DNA from: Agelas oroides
Lineage: Eukaryota; Porifera; Demospongiae; Agelasida; Agelasidae
Reading direction: 5' to 3'
Assembly (NCBI GenBank): GCA_949130485.1
Contig: OX422189.1
Span: 4,648,720-4,712,719 of the forward strand
Length of the DNA: 64,000 bases
In this document: in pieces, positions 26,426 through 37,100 of the stretch
How positions within the stretch are numbered: position 1 is the stretch's first letter
Layout of the letters: every line of letters begins with the position of its first letter
Position numbers and translations under genes: made by a program
Notes under the pieces: model-generated
The model's input: only the letters and a program-made list of their open reading frames with translations
Database searches by the model: none
What the model was told of the DNA's origin: nothing

Positions 26426-27122
26426 GGTTACGGAATACAGTTTGCTCATTAATATTCATGAGAAAATATTATCTTTTCTCCGTGCAGGAACCAGTTACAG
26501 CACGCACTAGAAGCGACATATAACAGTACTATGAGTACTTTTTAACCAGTATAGTATTCTTATGTACAACGTACTAAGGCGAGCGGCGATGACAAAGTTC
26601 GTGACTTTTGGCGTCAGATTTTGTCTTCAGAGAGGATTGCACGTACAACTTTTTAACACCTGCGGGTAATACTCAACTTACTTGAGGGCGGCTCGGAGCA
26701 ACTTCGTCGCTGTGTGCCAGGGGAAGCGAGCGACACGCGTTTCTATCTAAACCAAGGTGGTTTTCGACCGACCAAGCGACTAAATCTAGGCGTATATCAA
26801 AAACGGTAAGTCGTCTCGGCGAAAACTCTTCGAGCCGCCCTGCGCCTGTCTTCGTAGAATTCAGATACAGTGTAATATACGGTAAGATGTTCTTGGAACA
26901 GGAAATAACTGACGCCGAAGTCAGTACTTCGTACGCGGACTGTTAACCGCAGGCACGGCAATCAAATTGCCTGCTCCGCCCACCCAACCAGCACAGCTGT
27001 TACAGGCTAATGTAACTTTTTTTAGCGGTAAAGTTAAACGCATGCATGCCTGGATCCTGCACGAAGAAAAGGAAGTTAATATTTTTTCATGAACATTAAT
27101 GAGCAAACTGTATCCCGTAACC
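26426..27122. mobile_element. TTAA-site MITE, 697 bp
   Basis: TTAA at 26422-26425 and 27123-27126. Inverted ends GGTTACGGAATACAGTTTGC and GCAAACTGTATCCCGTAACC continue through CATTAATATTCATGA. Same family as 15918-16519 and 40464-41179. Confidence 0.8.
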
Positions 27123-27506
27123 TTAAGCAAAAGCCATATAACTTGACCACAAATACGCTAAAAGCTGATTTAAGCACCCAGCCTTCCTCTTTGAGAGCTT
27201 TTGTGATCAGCAAGACTCATACAGTCGCCCAAAAGCAACGCGAAAGACAGTTAAATACAAAAGTGTGCTGTAGCAAAAGTGCCATTTTCTTATTCTTTCT
27301 TTGTTCAGACCACTTGTCAAACAACGATAACTCGAAAACGGCTCAAGTACTCACCTTGATTTTAGCACGAAACTGATGCTCATCACAGCGCACAGCTTCC
27401 CAAACACCCAGCGTCTTCATAGCTTCAAATTTATCCTGGTCAAAAAAGCTGTTCACAGCACTGCCCAACTGCTGTCCGTTGCGTAGGACGCCATTTTTGC
27501 ACACGC

Positions 27507-27557
27507 AGTCTCGTTCCCAGACCAAAGACCGCGGTCATTGCTTTAGGAACGAGACTA
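27507..27557. mobile_element. 51-bp palindromic AGTCTCGTTCC MITE
   Basis: AGTCTCGTTCCCAG at the left and TAGGAACGAGACTA at the right around a GACCGCGGTC centre. The flanks show no duplication. Confidence 0.5.
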
Positions 27558-27659
27558 GTGCTCACACGAAATTGCGACTGTAAGGCACGGTCTATTCCCG
27601 TGTTTGTGGGAAAGGCTTATGGACATCACATAGGTAAGGAGCTACATTCAGTTGCTTAC

Positions 27660-27915
27660 TTATATGAATGAATGAATGAAATTTTATTGTCACGCCACAA
27701 GGCAACAGGCCAATTCTGGCCTATTAGACAGAGTACAAAAACACGCAATCAGCTTGTTAAACAAAATTTCTGGGGACTGGGTATTTCAGTACTTGTACAT
27801 TGTGTATATAAGAGGTAAAGCACGAGGAGGGTGAAAGATAGAGAGTGAAAAGACCCTTTTTTTTTTTGTTTTTTTTTGTTTTTTTTTTTTTTTGTTGTTT
27901 GTTTTTTTTTTTAGC
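27660..27915 (-). mobile_element. Possible LINE 3' tail and T-rich tract
   Basis: A GAATGAATGAATGAAATTTTATTGTCAC stretch reads on the minus strand like a LINE 3' end with a short tandem tail (shown in part only: TTCATTCATTC). A T-rich tract at about 27858-27912 follows. No coding sequence remains, so the assignment is tentative. Confidence 0.3.
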
Positions 27916-28164
27916 TGCAGCAAGTACAAGAGCCTAGGTATCAGAGCACAAAACACATATATACACAACAAAACCAAAAAATCGGGGACTAAGCAGAAAA
28001 GGGAAAGTGTAGTGTTTCTGGAAGGCAGAATAGCTACACTATAAAATACAGGTTTCGGTAACGCCTGGATGGTCAGTTTTTATGCTCTGTCGAAGTGTCG
28101 ATACTGTTCATTTCTGTGCTGGTCAGTTGTCATGTGATCGTAAATCAGGAAAGAGCTACGAACA

Positions 28165-28985
28165 GGGATTGGAAACGGCAATAATTTTACGTCGAATCAT
28201 CGTTTCGGTCACGTGATCTGACGCACACTGCATTGCCATTGGCAGTAGACGACTGTGCGAGAGCGGCGGTTATGTGCGTTTCTTCTTTCCCCCGAAGGTC
28301 GAGTGGTTTCTGGCAGACTGCTATTGCGATGGAGGGATATTCACGAGTCCTGAAAATTATCAGCAGGCCCGAAGACGACTAAGACAGATTGATACGTCCT
28401 CTGCATGAGCTGGAGGCACCTGTTCAGAAAGCTGGAGAAAACTGCACACAATTACTGCAGCTCCATTGTTTTGTCAGCATTACATTGACCTATGTACTGC
28501 TAATACTTTACCAGCAGACTTTACCTAAACCAGGGTACAGATCTCTCTAGAAAACTACAAGAGTTTTCACATTATTTACACTTTTCAAGACCTCCCATCA
28601 AACTGTGTACTGTATCACAAAGAAATAAGCCACTCAGTTACATTCTTTGCTAATGGTTACACTTTATGACAGCTTGCATCATTGGGTAGCCCTGTTTATT
28701 TTCCAGAAAAAAACTACGAAACTATTATTTTAGCATTTCTACATTGCATAAAAATCAATTCACAACTGTGCATAGTACAATTTTCGACCAGAATATTGTA
28801 GATACCGTGGTATATCAGTAAATGCACAAGAACCTCCAGTGCGATGACCCGCGCGGGAGATAAACGATCGTACACCTGTTAGTGGGCACCACCTTCTAAC
28901 CGAAACACCGGAACGAGGATTCAACGTGACGTCATTGGCGTTTTGCCCGAGTTTGCCCGTAAATTTTTTATCCGTTTCCAATCCC
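28165..28985. repeat. Region bounded by inverted GGGATTGGAAACGG
   Basis: GGGATTGGAAACGG at 28165-28178 is repeated inverted at 28972-28985. This may be a nonautonomous element of about 0.8 kb; no coding domain or target duplication was identified. Confidence 0.4.
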
Positions 28986-29659
28986 GTTTCAGTGCTCTAT
29001 TATCTATGGCTTCACAAAGGGCTCAAAATCTGGTACAGAGATCGAGTTATTAGCCCTCCATCGGATTCCAGCTCGCGTATTACATGCTTGGAACCACTGC
29101 TAAGCTGTCAAATTATGCTGTTTCAAGTTCTAGGGTTGTGCCCGTTTACACAGTGAAAGAAATCTTCTTAGGCTTAGGTCTATTAAACTGTGAGATTAAC
29201 ATCAAAAAAGTACAGAAACAAGAAATAAAAAACTAAAAATGTAAAAAGATGTAGGGATGGCCATGCCAAAAAGTATGCAAACAAGGTAGGGATAATAGCA
29301 TAAAAGCAAAGGTCAACATAAAGGCAATGCCCCATCCCTACATCTTTTTCACACTGCAGTTATGACAGTGTATTGGAGGTCTCTATAAAACGTACAACAA
29401 CCTTACTGGCAGTTCTTGAAGGGCATAACTGTAACCTTGTTCTCAGGCCCCTGGGTTCTGGACTCCAAACTCTTCTGAAAGGGCAAGAAGGGTCTGGGGT
29501 CCAGATTGCAGTAGCATGGGGTATATGGTGTATGTGTACCTTGTCGGAAGCTATGCATGTAGCGACCAGGTAGGTTTTGGTGCTGACATGCTATATGTAG
29601 TAACAGTGGAACCCTTGTTGGCATTTAATATTGTATACGGACCGCTTATACAACCGGTA

Positions 29660-29820
29660 TCTTCCCACTTCGTCAATTCCCACTTTGTCAATTCCCACTT
29701 CTGGTCAACTTTCCACTTTGTCAATTCCCACTTTGTCAATTCCCATTTGGTCAATGTTGACAAAGTGGGAATTGACGAAATGGGAATTGACAAAGTGGGA
29801 AGTTGACGAAGTGGGAAGAT
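29660..29820. repeat. Palindromic minisatellite, left array
   Basis: Repeats of about 14-15 bp (TCAATTCCCACTTTG and variants) run on one strand up to a centre near 29755, then continue as the complement (GTGGGAATTGACAAA). The array therefore folds on itself. Confidence 0.85.
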
Positions 29821-29878
29821 TTACCACTGTATATACTTCTAACCACTGTTATAGATCAGTGAATTTTTTAGTGCATCA

Positions 29879-30187
29879 GTGAGCTTCATGATAAGCACAA
29901 CTTCAATGAAAGCATTCATGGGACACTTGTTCCAGCTTGAAGCTTTTATCTCATCCCGACCGCATCCCAACATCTACCAACTGGTAGATGTCATCAAAGG
30001 AGAACAAGCTCTAACTGATCTTGCAGCAGTCCAACTTGATGCTGGATCGCAGCCACCCAGGCGAAGGAGAAAATACATTGCTGTAGACCAGCGTTTGAAA
30101 CGTCTTAAGGAAGCATATGTTGGTGGTGAAAAGACTATTGACCGATACATTGTCGGTGTTGCATATAACTTACCTAGCTTTGTATAG
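29879..30187 (+). pseudogene. MULE-type transposase C-terminal fragment
   Basis: A 102-codon frame with HPNIYQLVDVIKGEQALTDL, PPRRRRKYIAVDQRL and a closing YIVGVAYNLPS. This matches my memory of the C-terminal region of animal MULE/FLYWCH-type transposases (pattern HPNI..F...L..EQ, then a KY...D.RL block). The catalytic DDE core is absent. It lies between the two palindromic arrays of a larger inverted-repeat element. The family call is from pattern recognition and should be confirmed by a profile search. Confidence 0.55.
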
Positions 30188-30279
30188 TAACTTTTACCTG
30201 TACAGTAGAGATATATAGATATTGATGTGTATTTCTAGTTCATATGGACAGTATCACATTTTTCAATTAGATGGTAAAT

Positions 30280-30404
30280 CTTCCCACTTCGTCAACTTCC
30301 AACTTTGTCAATTCCCATTTCATCAATTCCCACTTTGTCAACATTGACCAAATGGGAATTGACGAAGTGGGAATTGACAAAGTGGGAATTGACGAAGTGG
30401 GAAT
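30280..30404. repeat. Palindromic minisatellite, right array
   Basis: The same GTGGGAATTGACGAA-type units as the left array, again switching strand in the middle (near 30344). Together the two arrays flank the transposase fragment. Confidence 0.85.
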
Positions 30405-30707
30405 AAACCATACAACCTAGACATTGAGCTAAAGTGAGCTGCAGGACTGGTCATATAGTAAGTGCTGTAGTATTTAAAAACTCAAGTAGTTGCTGCCCAT
30501 TTACAACATTATTAAGTCCATGGATGGGTGCAGGTTTAGGTTTCAACCATGCTGTCTAACTGCAGTGTGAAAAAGATGTAGGGATGGGGCATTGCCTCTA
30601 TGTCGACCTTTGCTTTTATGCTATCATCCCTACCTTGTTTGCATACGTTTTGGCATGCCATCCCTACATCTTTTTATTTTTAATGTTTTTTTATTTCTTT
30701 TGCATAT

Positions 30708-32151
30708 ATTGCGCGTCGGCGCCATCCCTACATAGAGAGTCTACCGACTCTCTGATGGGACTTACTGATCCCGGGGTCAGGATTTAGTGAAGGGGGTCAC
30801 TGATTCTTAGGACTCAGTGACCGGGGGTTACTAAAACAGTGACCGGGGAGTCACTGAAACCTACTGCAGTAATAACGGACTTAGTTGAGTTATTGAGCAA
30901 TCATTAAAACGTGCTAATAGCAACTGGAATGTGTGAATAAGCAGTTCTTTCATCTGATTTACACCTTGAGATAGGTGAGAAGAGTTCCTATATAGGCCCA
31001 AACTTCCTGATATGCCCTCCAAAAAGCGGACAACCTCAGGACAGCGGACAGATCACTTGCCCCCGATTGATTTTACCATAGAACTAATACATTTCGAACC
31101 TCCGAGAAGCGGACACCTCTCAACTCCGAACAACAGACACTGATCGTACAAAATTACCTCCGAAAACGGACGGTGAAACTACACCCACCGATGGTTTTGT
31201 AAGATTGTGCGCCGGCGCCACCGTCGCTGGATTCAAACACCGGGCATTATATTAGCACTGTTGGTCATCATGTTAGTCTTTCGTTCTTCATACAGCAACA
31301 GAAAGGTCCGAAAATGCGACCTCATCGTGTTCAACATATTCTGCGGCCGAGCGCACATTATTGAACCGTACTAAAAATAGTAACGTACTGCGCGGCTGCG
31401 CGTAGACATAAGCTATTGTTGCTAAGCACGTGCCGGGTGTTCTATTTTTAGTACGGTTCAATAATTTTGACCGGACTGTGGCTTACCGGAACTAGATGCA
31501 TGCGGATACCTCCGTATTCCGGACATGCAGCGGTGGTCATTTCCACTGTACTGGAAAATTTTTAGTACAAATAACAGTGAGTGTTTAGTTACTATATAGT
31601 TACATGTATATAAGTCGTAATTGCATCATTTTACATTTTTTATTCGAGTAGTATTGTCTTGCCATCTCGCAATTGCATGAAGAAAGACCATCAAAATGAA
31701 GCAGAATATAGTATAATAATACGTTTAAAAGACATTGTGTTATTTTTGTTAATCTTTCAAAGACTTTCCAATAGGTTTAAAGGAAAACTTTCGAGAAGAG
31801 GGCAACCTCTCTACAAGGGACAAATGGCCCGTCCCCAAGGTGTCCTTTGTTAGGAGGTTTTACTGTATATGCACCAGTTTGAGAGTGAATCCTGTCCTCA
31901 CCGTATTACGTATGAAATTTTTGGATCTCCAGGACACACAAAATATTTCTCATAGATACCCCCAATTATTTAGGGATATGGGATCGGGGCCGACAGGGGT
32001 TCCCATACAAGCATGCACCAACAAGACTACACATGCACATGGATGCATCACCACTAGTTGCACATGATTTTGTGTTTTTTGAACTATTCATGGTTTGCCC
32101 ATGCATGTATAATATTAGCGATGCTAATCTCAGGCTACAGTAGCTAGCACT
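30708..32151. other. Repeat-rich intergenic DNA
   Basis: Contains CCGGACA/AGCGGACA-type motifs at about 31018-31170 and 31480-31550, reminiscent of noncoding Tc1/pogo-like element ends, and a small MITE at 31357-31465. No gene was recognised on the plus strand. Confidence 0.4.
31357..31465. mobile_element. Short MITE with 24-bp inverted ends
   Basis: ATTATTGAACCGTACTAAAA pairs with TTTTAGTACGGTTCAATAAT. The spacer is about 60 bp and noncoding. Confidence 0.65.
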
Positions 32152-33417
32152 CTAGAGCTCAACCTTGGCATTGCTGATAGTTTCTTTACTGGGTCTGTTT
32201 GGGTGAACTGCAGGAAACTGAGATATTGGAGGATAGCCTTCAACTTCATACTTTTCAGGGCAAATGCTATCTTCTGCAGTTACCAGGTTGTACAGAGCAT
32301 CATACATTGTAAAGTACCTGCATCAATAGAAACAATGTGCATAATTATAGTGAAAGTCTAAATTGAGATTCAATCATGGGCAATTGTACATGCATGCATA
32401 TAGTTCAGGTGGAATGGGAGCTATAATACATTGATTTATTCTCTTGCTGTGCAAGTGTTCTTTGTACAGCTGTACACAGCTAGAGAAATACTGATTTTCA
32501 TGGACAGTGCCAAGTTCACTGCCAACTCGAGTCTCGACAAGGAGTGTTGTAGCTAGCTACCTGGCACATGACTATTGCTGCATGCCCATTGCATGCCATG
32601 GTCGTAAAGTCCATGGTGTCAGTGACTGCTATAATTATACGATGGCAGTGAATTCGGAGCTCATGCACCTGTCCATGATTTCTTTCACCACTTCCAGTGA
32701 GTGTTGCAGAGTCTCTTCCGACACCTCATGATCGGCCAGAGGTCGGTAGGGCTGCTCTCCATCCTTGAACCAGGCGGTGACGGTGTGGTTCATCTCCAGT
32801 TCCACGTGTGCTCGACCAAAGTACTTTAGACTTTTCAGACCTTCATCTTCGCTGTCTGGCTTATAGAAATAATTGTACGCAGCCTCAAATGAGTCCTTTA
32901 AACCTGCCTCTATTGCCTCAAAGGTTGCTAGCACGACCATCGGGTCGTCGTACTTCTTCGCGCAGGCTGCCCAGCTGTATTGTAACTGGCGAACGGCCTT
33001 GCTGTCATCGCCCCAGATGTGACGCAACACTGCGGCGTAGGAGCCGAATCGGTCAAGGGTATACCCAAGCACCCTCTCAACGTCGTTTAGGAAGAAGTTA
33101 TAGTGGAAATTATCTTCTTCCACGAACGCGTTTATTCGTTCTTCCAGTTTCGTTTTTGGATTGTCAATCCTTATCCAACTGTCGAGAATATCAGCAGCCG
33201 TCATTGCGTAGAAGGTCCAGTAAGGTACAAACGACATACGCTTCTCCAAAGGAATCGACTCGTTTTTGATCGTTTTTATAAACTGATGCTCAGAAAGCTC
33301 TTGGCGTCTTTGCTCCACCACGCTGATGACCTCCTGGAATTTAACCGACCGCACTTCCCGGAGGTGTACTACGAGTACCACCAGTGACAGAGCTATGATC
33401 ATGCCGAGCAGCTTCAT
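32152..33417 (-). CDS. ER-targeted heme-oxygenase-like iron oxygenase (HDO superfamily), two exons
   Basis: Predicted helical iron enzyme of the heme-oxygenase-like fold; substrate unknown. Exon 1 is 33417-32669 and exon 2 is 32317-32152 (stop TAG). The donor GACAG/gtgcat and acceptor gatgcag/GTAC join in frame as Arg250, giving 304 aa. Residues 1-20 form a hydrophobic signal or anchor (MKLLGMIIALSLVVLVVHL). Residues 99-105 (VEEDNFH) and 204-211 (HVELEMNH) match the E/H iron-ligand helices of bacterial iron-containing redox enzymes in this superfamily. N-glycosylation sequons NES and NHT are present. The C-terminus is KVEL, close to KDEL-type ER retrieval signals. An upstream in-frame ATG at 33486 would add 23 residues; I prefer 33417 because it places the hydrophobic segment at the N-terminus. 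Reading through the donor gives only ten unrelated residues before a stop. Confidence 0.8.
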
Positions 33418-33544
33418 TTTTCGTCCTTCAGTAACAGTCAAACGTTTCTGCGCTGAGCATGCAAACGACAGCAACTCTATGGGCACAGCTACTCGCGGAA
33501 GTAATATTACGTCACCATTAATTAATTAGATGCTGAATCATCCT

Positions 33545-33937
33545 GGGACGAGCCTGAGCGAGTAGCAAATTGCATTTGGAATGCATACAGACATGCAGCT
33601 ATTCGTCCAGCTGGACTACTACGGCTATACACAGGCATGGGTAAGCTTCACAGTCAAACCATGAGCTAGTAGGGGATCCCTGCTATGTATGAGCGGTCAT
33701 GCCAGGCGTGTACTGACCTGAAGCCAGCGTACATCCTGCTGTCACTCGTAGCCTGCCTTGTCACGCGATCGTCAGACTCATATCATAGTTCAGAAAGTAA
33801 GTTGCCGTGCGTGCTGCCAGCGCATTCAACTTGAAACGTCTTCCCTCTCGCTCTCTTTCACGACCCTGCAGTCTTGGCAGTAGCCCATCATGCTTATAGT
33901 CTCGCGGAGTCTGACTCTCGCTCAGGCTCGCCCCAAT
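33545..33937. mobile_element. Diverged MITE, CGAGCCTGAGCGAG family
   Basis: Ends GACGAGCCTGAGCGAGTAGC and CTCGCTCAGGCTCGCCCC are inverted. Internal sequence resembles 37333-37807 (TGCCGTGC-TGC and CTGGCAGTAGCCCA blocks), so these are two copies of one family. It lies just upstream of the HDO-like gene, within about 130 bp of its ATG. Confidence 0.6.
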
Positions 33938-34167
33938 TAACCGCGACAGCTGTTGCAGAACCAGCGTTACCACTCTGAGGTCCGAAAGTGTCAAGCGTTG
34001 CTTAGCAGACAAGGGGTGTGGTTATGCTAAAAAACAAAAGTGGCATGATAAAGGTCAAAGGTCCGCCGTGTGGTTTCTACATTATAAACTGGTAGTCCAA
34101 AAAAAAAAAAAAACACCTTGCTTCAAGTGATCATGAACAAATTATAGGGTCTAGTTACAACCAAAAC

Positions 34168-37100
34168 CTAGTTTATGCCAGAAGTTGAAAGTAGCTCTTC
34201 CCTTTCATCAGGGTCTACACCGTAGCTAGCTTTGCTGCTGGGTGAGTTTTGAATCCCTTCACTTTGGTCTGCTTGTTCAGGAGAGGGATGAGGAGGAGGA
34301 GAATGCCTCTTTTGCTGCCAATCTCGATAAACCATCACCGTAATGGGGATGAGACCAACAGTAGTGACAGCAAGCAGCGTGAAAACCAAGACTTGCCGAT
34401 AAAAGTCAGGTAAGCTAGGGGAAAGGAAATCAGTATTTCGGTGCATACATACATACAAACTATATAGCTTTGATATTATACTGGCTAGCTGTGTAATTGC
34501 TTCTATTTCACCTGGAACTGGAAGATGTCGGCTGGGCCTGTACAATAATCTTGATTAGGATTCCATTGAAGAAGCGATCACCAAAAAGCATCCATCCATA
34601 CACAAATGCACTGCTGCCCTATACATAATTATTAGTAGAGGCAACTTCACATTACATGGCATTGCCCATAGTATGCACTGCCAGTTTATAATACTCCTAT
34701 CTGGGCCCTTCATTTCTTTTTTACTTTCACTGACATTGTGTGACTAAGGGGAGTACTGACCAGTGAGTACAATTGTAATATTGGGCTGACAAGATTCCTA
34801 TTACACATACCTATAATTAGAAGTATGGGGTAGCTACATTGTTGATTTGGTGTGAATATCATCTCAGCAGGAATTCATGACCAGCAGCAATCAGCATTGC
34901 TGACCACATTCAGTTTCGAGTTGACACCCACCTATAGCTACTTACTGTGAAGTTTTTCACCAGGTAGGAGATCATTGTGAAAGAAATGACATTCAGTGTA
35001 GACCCTCCAGCCCCCAGTAGAATAGTAGCACCATAGATGTTATCACGGGTCCAGTTGAAGAGGGAATTAGTGTCATCTGTAGGGTCCTTGACCCAAAACC
35101 ACATCCTGTACGGGTTTTGAAGGTCAAGGCATGCAGTTAGGTAGACTGCATGCAGTGTTAGATCTGCATGCAGTATCTACAGTGCATAGTCTATAGGTCA
35201 TTTATATAGACAGTCAATGTAGTTGTGGGTTGTATGTGCATGTAGTTTACACTAAGTTTGAGATCAGTGCAACATGCATGCAGGACTGCATACCAGTAGC
35301 TAAACTGCAGTAAAGTAAGACTTACACTGCACCCCAGACTAGTACCACACCTATAAAGTATGTCATCTGGGAGTAGAAAAGATGATGAAACCTTAGGTCA
35401 AGAATATCTAGATTTGTAACATGCATGCAATGTACCTTATAGCCGGAAATTTTGACAGGGAATTAAATTTGGCGGTTTGGCAGTCGGGGTTGAAACCGCC
35501 AAATTTTCGCTCGCAACGCATAGTGACGTAATGCATGCAGTAGCGCGCGTGCTCTTGGCCCCGCCTGGCGCCCCTCTACGCGAGCTGTACACATAGCTAG
35601 CTCGGCACCAGCACACTGCCAGTTATATAAATTTGCAAACTTACGGCTTTGTTCAAGTGTTTCAACGAGAGGATGGCAACGCTCCTGATACACGCGCACG
35701 CAATGTTCGTGATGACGTAATACGCTGCTAGGCACCGAATGTCACTATGTACGAGCCATCCCGGGGTACCTTTTCAAAACTCTAATTAGTCCTATTGGTC
35801 AATAATTATACACAGCTATATATGCATATGTGCCGTTGCCCTGACAACACCCTAAATTAACCCTAACCCAACCCTAATAAACATTAACCCAACCAATCAG
35901 ATTAGAGCTTTGAAACCCACTCCGGTACTGTAGCTATGTACTGAGAAGCAGGCGAGCGCCGCCGTGTGTATTTTAACCTGCAAAACGCAGTTCAGAACTC
36001 ACTTGTACATACTCACCGGAGTACATACAAGAGTACTCTTGTCCAGTTTATTGTCAAAACGCGGGCCATGCATGGGAACGATGCCAAATATACGCAAGTT
36101 CATGCTAGAGAATCAGTTGTCTTCAGTCTTTCACAATGGAGGAGGTTCAGAAGTAGCCACAGCTGCCAAAGGCAGTCACGGTTGAATTATTCACTAAGTA
36201 AATTGTTACACAGTACACACAATATGAATACTAATATACACATACTATATAAAGCTAAGTAGAGCTCATTTTCAGATGCAATAAGCTCAGAGAGGCACAC
36301 AGCAAGAAGTATATACCAATGGCGGCAGAAGACATTTGAGATTGGGGGGGGGGCAAACGATTTGTGTGCATGTGGCTAGGGGGGTGTGGGGGTATGCTCC
36401 CCCAGGAAAATTTTGCAAATTAGATGCTCTGAGATTGCTTCTGAGGCCACTTTTGGCCCAAACCGGCACTACAGTTATCATTGTTATCTGTACGTCTTCA
36501 CATGTATAACTCTAATTCATATAGACGTCCACATGCCATGCAGTGGCCGTTGCTGAAGAGTCCAAACTTCTGAGTTTTCAGTGCTGAGTACTATATAGGC
36601 CTACTGAGCTTGGGGCAGGTCCACAACGTAGTGAGACTCGACACTCGTGCGCCAGGATCTCTGCGACATGCTGCAAGACTCAAGACTAGTTGGCCTGGAC
36701 AATGGTTACGCTATCTAGCTGCAGTGGTGTCAATTGGTGAATATACAGTATCTAATAAAGGGGGCTTGCCGTGTCACTGTCATGACTGTGGGCAATTGTG
36801 GGGGTTATGCCCCCACGCCTTATATTTTGTGGGGGCAAGCGCCCCCACTGCCCCCCCGGTGCCGCCGCCTATGTATACACAGAAATGTTATTCCAAAGGA
36901 GCAACTCAGGTATAATATGCCTGCAAGGACCAATGTCTATCTGTCGGATAAAAGCATAAACAAAAACGGACGAAAAGGTGATATTTGCGTCTTGTTCAAA
37001 CAGCTACACATTCAATCCTTGAAGTGTATGATTGTTGCACCCCCACTAGCTACGTAAGTTGCCTATACCTAGCTCTTATTGCTCAGCATTAAGTCTTGCA

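Larger units (their letters stand above)
29215..30707. mobile_element. Decayed MULE-type element with long inverted ends
   Basis: Arms at about 29215-29352 and 30555-30707 are inverted copies, including AAAAAGATGTAGGGATGG and GTTTGCATACNTTTTGGCAT (N variable). Between them lie two palindromic minisatellites and a transposase C-terminal fragment. The outermost right end (TTGCGCGTCGGCGCCATCCC, reaching a CTACATAGAGAGTCTAC stretch) also occurs inverted at about 24990-25018, showing a second copy of this family. Confidence 0.65.

Noticed and set aside
29660-30404. CRISPR-like array
   Set aside because: Units are contiguous without unique spacers, reverse strand internally, and the genome is eukaryotic.
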